Origin: an uncultured Collinsella sp.
GTDB lineage: Bacteria > Actinomycetota > Coriobacteriia > Coriobacteriales > Coriobacteriaceae
DNA: 64,000 nucleotides
Direction: 5' to 3'
NCBI GenBank assembly: GCA_900541715.1
Contig: UQLI01000007.1
Coordinates: forward strand, 1-64,000
Part shown: piece by piece, positions 33,316 to 40,551 of the stretch
How the letters are laid out: the number at the start of each line of letters is the position of its first letter
How positions within the stretch are numbered: the first letter of the stretch is position 1
Notes under the pieces: generated by a model
The model's input: only the letters and a program-made list of their open reading frames with translations
Told to the model about the DNA's origin: nothing
Databases searched by the model: none
Made by a program: the position numbers and the translations under genes

Positions 33316-34284
33316 TTAGTACTGCTCGATGCCCATGTAGCGACGAACCTCGGGGCTGTGGTCAAACACCTTGCCGCGGGCGGCGCGCAGCTCACAGCTC
33401 ATGTTGTAGAAGAAGATCGGCTCCAGGTACGAACGCACGCTGGCAGGCACCTCGCCCACGCCGTACTCGAGCGCGTCGAGCACCATGATCGTGTCGGTGT
33501 GCGTGTTGAGGAACGCGAGCGCACGCTCCTCCATGGGGCGGCACTCGCCCGATCCGAGCTGCACAAAGTAGAACACGCCGGGCTCGGTGGCCTCAAACGG
33601 GCCGTGGAAATACTCGCCGGAGTGGATATAGCAGCAGTGCTGCCACTGCATCTCCATGAGCGAGCAGATGGCCATGGCGTAGGTCTGGCTAAAGTTGGGG
33701 CCAGAGCCCAGGATATAGAAGAACTTGTGCTGCTGGCAGAGCTCGGCAAAGCGGGCGCCCAGCTCGGCGTTGACCTTCTCGCGGGCGGCGGGCAGCAGCG
33801 CATCCATCTTCTTGAGGCCCTCGTACATGTCGGCAAGCGCCTCGTAACCCTCCTGCTGGTCGAGCAGCTCGGCAGCGATCAGAGCGCCGATGCCCTGCGG
33901 CACCTCGGCCTGCGGCACGCCCTCGCCCCAGGGGTAGACCCAGGTGGTCCACTTGCCGTTGTCGATCTTGGAGCCCTCGCAGTCGGTCATGGCGACGACC
34001 TCGGCACCGGCGGCCAGCGCCATCTCGCAGCCGTCGACGACCTCCTGCGTGTTGCCGCTGTGGCTGCAGGCGATGACGAGCGACTTCTCGCCAAGACTCT
34101 TGGGAGCCATCAGGCAAAACTCGCGTGCCGTGTAGACTGTCGAGGTAAACGTGGTGGCCTCGCGCTTGAGCAGTTCGTTAGCCGGCATCAGGTCGATCAT
34201 CGAACCGCCGCAGGCGATCCAAAAGACGTTCTCAATCTTGCCCTTGCGCTCGATGATTTCCTGAATCAGATCGTGTGCGTTCAT
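33316..34284 (-). CDS. SIS-domain sugar-phosphate deglycase-like protein (1)
   Basis: 322 residues with two SIS domains (about 10-145 and 180-310), the layout of FrlB/GfrF deglycases that split phosphorylated Amadori products into an amino acid and a hexose phosphate. Visible marks are the N-terminal IACGGSMIDLMPANELL loop, CSHSGNTQEVV, and the family block SGEYFHGPFEA before the second-domain active-site region. The exact substrate is unknown. It lies downstream of recQ-gntR on the same strand, but twin operators at 34341-34421 suggest its own promoter controlled by the adjacent GntR. SD AAGGAGG before ATG 34284. No PTS of its own is adjacent. Confidence 0.85.
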   Translation of the reverse strand: MNAHDLIQEIIERKGKIENVFWIACGGSMIDLMPANELLKREATTFTSTVYTAREFCLMAPKSLGEKSLVIACSHSGNTQEVVDGCEMALAAGAEVVAMTDCEGSKIDNGKWTTWVYPWGEGVPQAEVPQGIGALIAAELLDQQEGYEALADMYEGLKKMDALLPAAREKVNAELGARFAELCQQHKFFYILGSGPNFSQTYAMAICSLMEMQWQHCCYIHSGEYFHGPFEATEPGVFYFVQLGSGECRPMEERALAFLNTHTDTIMVLDALEYGVGEVPASVRSYLEPIFFYNMSCELRAARGKVFDHSPEVRRYMGIEQY

Positions 34285-34340
34285 CCTGATGTTCCTCCTT
34301 GTGCGGCGGTTTTGAGCGACGGCAGCTCGTACCTGCTGTC

Positions 34341-34421
34341 GTTCTATGTTGTCCTATTTATAACACGTGCAACAACGCCCGTGAAGTCATCTTAGCAAAT
34401 TTGTTCTATGTTGTTCTATCT
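34341..34421 (-). promoter_or_regulatory. Twin GntR operator candidate before SIS gene 1
   Basis: Near-identical 19-mers at 34341-34359 and 34403-34421 (GTTCTATGTTGTyCTATyT), 62 bp apart, between the gntR stop and the SIS start. Different from the other two operator types in the window. Confidence 0.6.
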
Positions 34422-34428
34422 GTGGACG

Positions 34429-35184
34429 TTAGATGTCGAACACGTAGCGCGAGCCCACGATCTTTTGGCGGCCGAGCAGCAAGGGGCGCTCGTCCTCATC
34501 GGTAAAGTACGCCTCCATATAGAAGAGCGGCTCGCCGACCGGCACCTCCAGCAGTGGGGCCGCTTGAGCATCGGCAAGCGCAATCTCCACGGTGCAGGGG
34601 TCGGACTTGAGCGGCGCGCGACCCGAATGCTCGGCAACGAGTGCAAAGATGGAATTGTCCGTGAGGTCCTTGTCGGCAAGCGTCTGCAGATAGGGATGGT
34701 CGGCGAGCACAAAGGTGTTGTTCTCAAGCATGACAGGGATGCCGTCGGCTGTGCGCACGCGTTCGACCACGATAAGCTCGCAGCCGGGCTCCACGCCAAA
34801 GAACGCCGCATCCTCGTACGTCGCCGCGACCACCGTGCGCGACACCAGACGCGCACCCGGCACCATGTCGTTGGCAGCACAACCCTCAGTAAAGCTCTGG
34901 ACGTCACCCTTCTGACGAATCTTGCGCTTGAGCTTGGGAGCGCACACAAAGGTACCCCTCCCCTGCTGGCGGCTGAGATACCCCGCGCGCGACAGCTCCT
35001 CGATGGCACGGCGCACGGTGATGCGCCCCACGCCGTAGGACTTCGCGAGCTCCATCTCGGAAGGAATGCGCGAGCCGGCCACGTACACGCCGCGCGCAAT
35101 CTCGCCCTTTAGGTCGTCCATGACCTGCTGGTACAGCGGCACGGCGGACACGTCAGTACGGTCGGTCTTGCTATCGAAAGCCAT
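34429..35184 (-). CDS. GntR-family (HutC/UTRA) transcriptional regulator (1)
   Basis: 251 residues. Winged helix at about 15-85 (PLYQQVMDDLKGEIARGVY ... RITVRRAIEELSRAGYLSRQQGRGTFV) and a C-terminal UTRA ligand domain (about 105-245). UTRA regulators sense sugar phosphates or amino-sugar phosphates. The gene follows recQ with a 2-bp gap (its SD GGAGCG lies in the recQ tail) and precedes the SIS deglycase, whose upstream twin repeats are its probable target. Confidence 0.9.
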   Translation of the reverse strand: MAFDSKTDRTDVSAVPLYQQVMDDLKGEIARGVYVAGSRIPSEMELAKSYGVGRITVRRAIEELSRAGYLSRQQGRGTFVCAPKLKRKIRQKGDVQSFTEGCAANDMVPGARLVSRTVVAATYEDAAFFGVEPGCELIVVERVRTADGIPVMLENNTFVLADHPYLQTLADKDLTDNSIFALVAEHSGRAPLKSDPCTVEIALADAQAAPLLEVPVGEPLFYMEAYFTDEDERPLLLGRQKIVGSRYVFDI

Positions 35185-35186
35185 CG

Positions 35187-37163
35187 TTACGCTCCATCCC
35201 GCGCATGCTCGGACTCAAACTCTTCAATCGCCGCCATAAACTGCTCGCCAAAGGCGTCGGCCTTTTTCTCGCCAATGCCGTTGACCTGAATCAGCTCGTC
35301 GCGCGTCTGAGGGCGCAGGCGGCACAGGCCGCGCAGGGCCTTGTCGGAGAAGACCATGTACGGCGCCATCTCCAGCTCGGTCGAGATATCCTTGCGCAGG
35401 GCGCGCAGGCGCTCGAACAGCTCGGCATCGTCGCCCACGCGTGGGCGCTGATCCAGCTCGGCCTCCTCGCGCAGCAGATCCACCGCACGGCGGGCGCGGG
35501 CTGAGACCTTGCGCTTGGACGCGCGACGCTTAACGGTAAAGGCAAACGCCTCATCCTCGACCTCGCCGGCACGCGGGCCCAGCCCCACGACCGGGTATTG
35601 CCCCTGCGAGGTGGCCAAATAACCGCGGCCGCACAGCTGGCCGATGATGTCCTTGATGCGCCCGACCGATTCGCTCGACAGCTCACCGTAGCCGCGGTCC
35701 TCGTCCAAATGCATCTGGCGAATGCGCTCGGTGTTGCCGCCGTGGAGCACATCGGCGATGAGCGACTTGCCAAAGCGCATGGGGCGCGTGGCCACATAGC
35801 GCACAGCGGCGCGGGCCATATCGGTGACGTCCTCGACCTCGAACTGCGTGAGACAGTTGCTGCAGTTGCCGCAGCCCTCGGCGTCGTCTGCCGTGCCTCC
35901 CGCGGCGGCTGTCGCATGCTCGGCCGCGGCTTCGTCGCCAAAGTAGCGCAGCATGTATTCGCGCAGGCAGCCGGTGGTATTGCAGTAGCCCTCCATCTGG
36001 CTGAGCAGACGATAACGGTTCTGGAGCGCCCACGCGCGCTGCTCGTCATCGAGCGCCTCGTCGGCAGCATCGCCGCGATCGATCAGAAAGCGGCGCATGC
36101 GAAAATCGTTACCGTTCCACAGCAGATGGCAGCTGGCCGGATCGCCATCGCGGCCAGCGCGGCCCGCCTCCTGGTAGTAGGCCTCGATGCTCTCGGGCAC
36201 GTTGTTGTGGATCACGTAGCGCACGTTGGGCTTGTCGATGCCCATGCCAAAGGCGTTGGTGGCAACCATCACCTGGATGTCGTCGTCGATAAAAGCGCGC
36301 TGGCTTTGCCGGCGGACGTCGTTGCCCATGCCGGCATGGTAGCGGCCCACGCGAATGCCGCTGGGGCCCAGTGCCTCGGCAAGCTCCGCGGCCAGCGCGT
36401 CGACCGTCTTGCGGGTCGAGCAATACACGATGCCGCTCTCGCTCGAATGCGCGATCACGTAGTCGCGCACCCAGGCGGTCTTGGCCTTGTCGCCCATCTC
36501 CTCGCAACCAAAGTAGAGGTTCTTGCGATCGAAGCCCGTCACTACCGTCGCGGGATTTTGCAGGCCGAGCATCTGCTGAATGTCCGCGCGCACGCGCTCG
36601 GTCGCCGTGGCGGTAAACGCCGCCACGATGGGGCGCTGCGGCAGGGAATCGATGAACTCGCGAATCTGCAGGTAAGCGGGGCGAAAATCCTGGCCCCACT
36701 GGCTCACGCAGTGGGCCTCGTCAATGGCCACGAGCGGAACGCCAATGCCACCGTCCGCCGCGGCTTCCTGCGCAAAGGCTAAAAAGCGCGGCTCGAGCAG
36801 GCGCTCGGGCGCCACATACATAAGCTGGTAGCGCCCCTCGCGCGCCCGCTTGAGAACGGTATTTTGCTGGGCCGGAGTAAGACTGGAGTTGAGATAGCTG
36901 GGGCGCGCACCCGCCGCGAGCAGCGCGCGGGTCTGGTCCTCCATAAGCGACAGCAACGGACTCACCACAAAGGTGATGCCGGGCAGCATGAGCGCGGGCA
37001 CCTGGTAGCAGATAGACTTGCCGGCGCCTGTGGGCATAACGCCGAGCGCATCGCGGCCAGCAAGAATCGCATCCACCATGCGGTCCTGCCCCGGGCGAAA
37101 CGAGGTGTAGCCAAAATAGGCGCCGAGCGTGTCGAGCGCCATCTGCTGCATGCTATCGGTCAT
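35187..37163 (-). CDS. recQ: ATP-dependent DNA helicase RecQ
   Basis: 3'-5' helicase acting in recombination and fork repair. 658 residues with the complete bacterial layout: Walker A MPTGAGKSICYQVPAL, DEAH box AIDEAHCVSQWGQDFRPAY, helicase C domain (GIVYCSTRKTVDALAAELAE ... QEAGRAGRDG), RQC zinc site (CNTTGC ... CGNCSNC), winged helix, and an HRDC domain at the end (LRALRKDISTELEMAPYMVFSD ... IQVNGIGEKKADAFG). SD AGGAAACC. Unusually it heads a two-gene run with a gntR regulator. Confidence 0.96.
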   Translation of the reverse strand: MTDSMQQMALDTLGAYFGYTSFRPGQDRMVDAILAGRDALGVMPTGAGKSICYQVPALMLPGITFVVSPLLSLMEDQTRALLAAGARPSYLNSSLTPAQQNTVLKRAREGRYQLMYVAPERLLEPRFLAFAQEAAADGGIGVPLVAIDEAHCVSQWGQDFRPAYLQIREFIDSLPQRPIVAAFTATATERVRADIQQMLGLQNPATVVTGFDRKNLYFGCEEMGDKAKTAWVRDYVIAHSSESGIVYCSTRKTVDALAAELAEALGPSGIRVGRYHAGMGNDVRRQSQRAFIDDDIQVMVATNAFGMGIDKPNVRYVIHNNVPESIEAYYQEAGRAGRDGDPASCHLLWNGNDFRMRRFLIDRGDAADEALDDEQRAWALQNRYRLLSQMEGYCNTTGCLREYMLRYFGDEAAAEHATAAAGGTADDAEGCGNCSNCLTQFEVEDVTDMARAAVRYVATRPMRFGKSLIADVLHGGNTERIRQMHLDEDRGYGELSSESVGRIKDIIGQLCGRGYLATSQGQYPVVGLGPRAGEVEDEAFAFTVKRRASKRKVSARARRAVDLLREEAELDQRPRVGDDAELFERLRALRKDISTELEMAPYMVFSDKALRGLCRLRPQTRDELIQVNGIGEKKADAFGEQFMAAIEEFESEHARDGA

Positions 37164-37253
37164 GGTTTCCTAACGTCTAAGTCATCTGCCGCCGATTATA
37201 CGCCGCCACGCGGACCGGCGTCGCCCGGCTGTCAGCCACGCTCATTCTGCGGG

Positions 37254-37309
37254 TAGTCATTGGGGACGTTCTTAAATGGCTAGTCATTCAAGAACGTCCC
37301 CAACGACTA
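37254..37309. repeat. GGGGACGTTC repeat, inverted pair
   Basis: Two ~29-bp units face each other: TAGTCATTGGGGACGTTCTT and AAGAACGTCCCCAACGACTA around AAATGGCTAGTCATTC. Two shorter relatives (TGTCCCCAGGTGCCGG and CGTCTCCAAGTGCCGG) follow up to 37360. With the element at 37392-37578 this explains the 37164-37578 gap. Confidence 0.75.
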
Positions 37310-37391
37310 AGGAGTGTCCCCAGGTGCCGGCAGAAGAGGAACGTCTCCAAGTGCCGGCCCGGCAACGTCGATGTTTTGGCAATGTCAGCGA

Positions 37392-37578
37392 AAGCCCGCC
37401 AGAGCGAGCAAGGTGCCTTGAAACGAGGCGGCATTGACCTTCTGGTCATGCCGCCGAAGCTGAAAGGCAGATTGCCGCTCTGGCGGGCTTGCAGCGCCTC
37501 TGGTTCCGCCGTTCGTTAGGACGGCGGAACCAGAGGCGCAGCGTCGAGCCGTTACGCGGTTTGGTAAAACCGCGTAAC
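37392..37578. other. Covarying structured element, copy 1 (RNA- or ssDNA-like)
   Basis: Four helices. P1, 15 bp perfect (37392-37406 with 37476-37490). P1b, TGCCTT with AAGGCA between them. P2, 12 bp (37427-37439 with 37444-37455) with one bulged T and loop TTCT. P4, 12 bp (37551-37562 with 37567-37578) with loop GGTA, ending exactly at the stop codon of the GntR gene. A perfect 19-bp hairpin P3 (37494-37512 with 37521-37539) is unique to this copy. Copy 2 (47350-47489) has the same P1, P1b, P2 and P4 with different paired bases but identical loops and bulge. Sense strand unknown; genes next to both copies are transcribed on the minus strand. Confidence 0.75.
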
Positions 37579-38298
37579 TTACATCACCATAACGTAGCGC
37601 GATCCCACGTAGTACTGCTTACCCATCAGAACCGGCTCGCCGTTGGGGCCGGTAAAGCTGGCACGCAGGTTGAGCAGCGGATCGTGCGGAGCAATGCCCA
37701 ACTCGGCCGCCTGCTCGGTATTGGCACGAACGGCCTCGACCGTGCGGTAGCCAACCGAGACAATCGGCGTTCCGCCAACACGCTCGACCTCGGCAAAAAT
37801 CGACTTGTCCTCAAGATCGGCCGTCAACAGCTCACGGTAGGCGTCAAACGGCACAAAGATGTTCTCCTCAAAGATGGGCTCGCCGTCGGCTGTACGCACG
37901 CGCTTAATATGCAGCAGCAGCGCGTCCTTTTGCAGGCCAAAGAACTCCATCTCGTTTTGACGTGCCGGCACAATCTGGCGATCGACCACATGCGCGCCCG
38001 CCTTCATGTCATTATCGGCACACAGCGCGGTAAACGTCTGCAGCGTCGAAGCGTGGAACTGGCGGTTGATGTGCGGCGTGGAGACAAAGGTGCCACGGCC
38101 CTGCTGCTTAACCAGGTAGCCATCGGAGCACAGCTCCTCGACGGCGCGGCGCACCGTAATGCGGCTCACGTCGTACTGCTCGGCTAGCTCAAGCTCGGAC
38201 GGAATACGCTCCTTGGGTGCATAAACACCTTTCTCGATCGCATCCTTGATTTCGTCGTAAATCTGCTGGTAAAGCGGTGCATTTTTGGGCGCAGGCAT
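37579..38298 (-). CDS. GntR-family (HutC/UTRA) transcriptional regulator (2)
   Basis: 239 residues. Winged helix at about 10-80 (PLYQQIYDEIKDAIEKGVYAP ... RITVRRAVEELCSDGYLVKQQGRGTFV) and a UTRA domain at about 95-235 ending GKQYYVGSRYVMVM. Strongly similar in layout to regulator 1. Its own promoter carries the tandem ACGTTATA motif that also precedes the PTS operon and the DMT gene, so it probably autoregulates and controls those genes. The stop codon abuts helix P4 of the structured element. SD AAGAGTG is weak. Confidence 0.9.
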   Translation of the reverse strand: MPAPKNAPLYQQIYDEIKDAIEKGVYAPKERIPSELELAEQYDVSRITVRRAVEELCSDGYLVKQQGRGTFVSTPHINRQFHASTLQTFTALCADNDMKAGAHVVDRQIVPARQNEMEFFGLQKDALLLHIKRVRTADGEPIFEENIFVPFDAYRELLTADLEDKSIFAEVERVGGTPIVSVGYRTVEAVRANTEQAAELGIAPHDPLLNLRASFTGPNGEPVLMGKQYYVGSRYVMVM

Positions 38299-38330
38299 AT
38301 CTAATCACTCTTATCGAAATATTGAAATAA

Positions 38331-38352
38331 CTAATACGTATATAACGTCTAG
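38331..38352 (-). promoter_or_regulatory. Tandem ACGTTATA operator before GntR 2
   Basis: Minus strand ACGTTATAT-ACGTATTAG, two 9-bp half-copies in tandem, 33 bp before the ATG. Shared with 44363-44384 and 45642-45661. Confidence 0.55.
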
Positions 38353-38402
38353 TTTCATGTTACCTCATAATGATAAAACGATACACCGCATACAGCAAAT
38401 CC

Positions 38403-39410
38403 TTACCTGCCGTCGTCCTGCTGCAGGCTGTCCTGTTCACTGAGGCGCGCCTGCCTGCTGGCCATGCGTGCGGGCTTGTCGGGATCGGGTACGGCCGTGG
38501 GCATGGGCTCGTCGACATGACCGCCCCACCAGCCGCCCACAAAGTTGAGCGTGTGGAACACGTTGATCACGGCGCCGGGATCAATGTCGCACACCAGCTT
38601 GATAATGTCCTGGCTCTCGTAGGTCGATACAACGGCGTGCAGCAGGTACATCTTCTCGCGGCTGTATCCGCCAATGACCTCGGCGCAGCTAATGCCGTGC
38701 TGAAAATGGTCAACATAGGCGGTCATGACCTCGTCTGCCTTGCGCGTCGTGATCTGCAGCGTCACGCGGTCGTAGCGACGATAGAAACTGTCGATGGTCT
38801 TGGTCGAAATAAACTGGAACACGATGGAGTACGCCGCCTTGTCCCAGCCAAACATAAAGCCAAAGATCGCCAGGATAAAGCAGTTGAAACCAAAGATGAC
38901 GCCCCAGATGGTCTTGCCCGTGTGATTGGAAACCCACAGCGCGATAAAGTCGGTGCCGCCGGTGGATGCGCCGGATTTAAGCGCGATGGCAGCGCCCAGA
39001 CCCGAGACCACGCCGCCAAAAATGATGAGCATAATCTTGTCGCCCAAAAACGGTGCGAAGTGAAAGACGTTGAGGAACAGCGATGAGAGCACGACCTGCA
39101 TCATCGAGAAGATGACGAAGCGCTTGCTAATGCCGCTCCAGCATAGGAGCGCCACGGGAATGTTGAGCGCGAGCATGCCGAGCGAGATGTCGATGTGAAC
39201 GCCGCCCAGCGAGGTAACGCGATCGAGCAGGACCGCGACGCCGGTGAGACCGCTCGGAAGCAGGTCGGCGGGCTGGATGAACGCCTGGATCAGAAATGTC
39301 TGGAGAACGGCAGAAATTGTGACCGCCACGGCAGTAATGGCACGGCGGACGATGGTGAGGCGGCCGAGCATGAGCACGCGGTCCGTGAGCTGATCGATGG
39401 CGTTCGCCAC
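38403..39410 (-). CDS. YitT/DUF2179-family membrane protein
   Basis: 335 residues. About five to six membrane helices in the first ~200 residues (ITAVAVTISAVLQTFLIQAF, LGMLALNIPVALLCW, IMLIIFGGVVSGLGAAIALKSGASTGGTDFIAL, WGVIFGFNCFILAIFGFMFG) match YitT proteins. The following soluble part is the DUF2179 domain (RRYDRVTLQITTRKADEVMTAYVDHFQHGISCAEVIGGY). The C-terminal ~40 residues are an unconserved charged tail. The transported solute is unknown. GTG 39410 follows AAAGGAG. Monocistronic. Confidence 0.87.
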   Translation of the reverse strand: MANAIDQLTDRVLMLGRLTIVRRAITAVAVTISAVLQTFLIQAFIQPADLLPSGLTGVAVLLDRVTSLGGVHIDISLGMLALNIPVALLCWSGISKRFVIFSMMQVVLSSLFLNVFHFAPFLGDKIMLIIFGGVVSGLGAAIALKSGASTGGTDFIALWVSNHTGKTIWGVIFGFNCFILAIFGFMFGWDKAAYSIVFQFISTKTIDSFYRRYDRVTLQITTRKADEVMTAYVDHFQHGISCAEVIGGYSREKMYLLHAVVSTYESQDIIKLVCDIDPGAVINVFHTLNFVGGWWGGHVDEPMPTAVPDPDKPARMASRQARLSEQDSLQQDDGR

Positions 39411-39549
39411 GTAGGCTCCTTTCGAAGGCAGATGTGGTTGTGGGGCATGCCCGCGATTGTAGCATGGAGCGTGCGGGGGCGCTTCAATTCACCCTCCCTC
39501 GACAACCAAAGCGGGACCAGCAACCCCCACGACCAAAGGCCCAAATTAC

Positions 39550-39668
39550 AAGTGAGTAGACTTTTTACGATCTGCCGAGCACACCCAAAACCGCCACCCC
39601 TGTGACCTGCGGTTTTACAAAGGAAGATATGCATTGTGCTTGGCCTGCGCCAAAAAGTCTACTCACTT
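39550..39668. repeat. Long palindromic element, variable-arm family (copy 2)
   Basis: Perfect 17-bp arms AAGTGAGTAGACTTTTT / AAAAAGTCTACTCACTT around an 85-nt core. Core words CCGAGCACA, ACCCCTG and TTGTGCTTGGCCTG match those of 2151-2280, while the arms do not. A nested pairing AAAACCGC/GCGGTTTT is inside. Apart from this and the YitT promoter (TACAAT near 39460 on the minus strand) the 39411-39765 gap is empty. Confidence 0.75.
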
Positions 39669-39765
39669 AGCCCGAATCGAAGCCAAACGGATCAAAATCG
39701 AAACCAAATTGAGCCAGTCCACCGCAAAAAACGTTTGAACCCGTGCTTCTCGCGGCGGATTGACA

Positions 39766-40395
39766 CTACAAAGCGGCCAAAATGTCGGTCAGATTATCGA
39801 TAACGGCATCGGCTCGCGATTGATCGAGGTTGACGCCCTCGTGCGGACGCAGCGCCAGGACTCGGGCGCCGGAGCGCTTGCCAGCCTCGATCCCCAAAGG
39901 CGAATCCTCGATAACCAGGCACTCGGCAGACTCCACCCCCAGCGCCTCCATGGCACGCAGGTAGATCTCGGGGTCGGGCTTAAACGCACTGCACTCGTGA
40001 CCGCTGATGGTGTAGTCCAGCACGTCGGCGATACCGGCGATCTCCACCAGCTCGTCGATCAGCTCGCGATAGGACGAGCTCGCGATGGCGCACATCACGC
40101 CGCGCTCGTGCAGCTCACGCATCACCGGCTCCGTCTGCTCGTTGAGCAGCTCGGCATACGGAACGGGATGGTCCGGGCTGTAGACCTGCTTGTACTCCAC
40201 GCGCAGACGCTCGCGCAGCTCAACATCGTCGGGCACCAGCGCCTCCCAAATGGCAGGCTCGTTAGACCCCGAAAGATCGGGGATCTCGTCAAAGTGGAAC
40301 CCTTTCTCTTCCATAAACGCCACGCGACGACGGTTGTAGAACCACTCGGTATCGACCAGCACGCCGTCCATATCAAACAGCACCGCTTTGATCAT
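39766..40395 (-). CDS. HAD-superfamily phosphatase, beta-phosphoglucomutase-like
   Basis: 209 residues. Motif I DMDGVLVDTE, motif II in AIASSS, motif III Lys in FKPDPEIYLRA, motif IV VIEDSPLGIEAGKRSG, with the helical cap between I and II: a class I HAD close to beta-phosphoglucomutase/sugar-phosphate phosphatases. ATG 40395 is eight nt after GGAGG; the ATG six bases earlier touches the SD. The leader carries the GGGACAG hairpin. Position beside the SIS/PTS operon suggests a sugar-phosphate substrate, unproven. Confidence 0.88.
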   Translation of the reverse strand: MIKAVLFDMDGVLVDTEWFYNRRRVAFMEEKGFHFDEIPDLSGSNEPAIWEALVPDDVELRERLRVEYKQVYSPDHPVPYAELLNEQTEPVMRELHERGVMCAIASSSYRELIDELVEIAGIADVLDYTISGHECSAFKPDPEIYLRAMEALGVESAECLVIEDSPLGIEAGKRSGARVLALRPHEGVNLDQSRADAVIDNLTDILAAL

Positions 40396-40409
40396 ACGCA
40401 TCTCCTCCC

Positions 40410-40455
40410 ACCTGCCAAAAAGGGACAGGTTTATTTTGGTAGGTTTTATCTGGGG
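40410..40455 (-). repeat. GGGACAG hairpin repeat, copy upstream of the HAD gene
   Basis: Minus-strand copy of the 28832-28878 repeat, one mismatch in about 45 bp, again running straight into the SD of the next gene. Confidence 0.75.
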
Positions 40456-40486
40456 TTTTGCGGCGCGACAGACACGCCCCCAAAGC

Positions 40487-40517
40487 AAAAAGGGGACGGG
40501 GCACAAACCCCATCCCC
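40487..40517 (-). terminator. Terminator of the PTS-SIS operon
   Basis: Minus-strand stem GGGGATGGGG / CCCCGTCCCC with loop TTTGTG (one G-T pair), then TTTTTT. Confidence 0.85.
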
Positions 40518-40551
40518 TCTCAATCAACCCGTAAGGTCTACTTACTTGTGA

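Noticed and set aside
37392..37578. Simple intrinsic terminators for the genes ending at 37579 and 47489
   Set aside because: P4 hairpins lack a T-tract in the direction of transcription, and the conserved linkers and covarying P1/P1b/P2 are not explained by termination.
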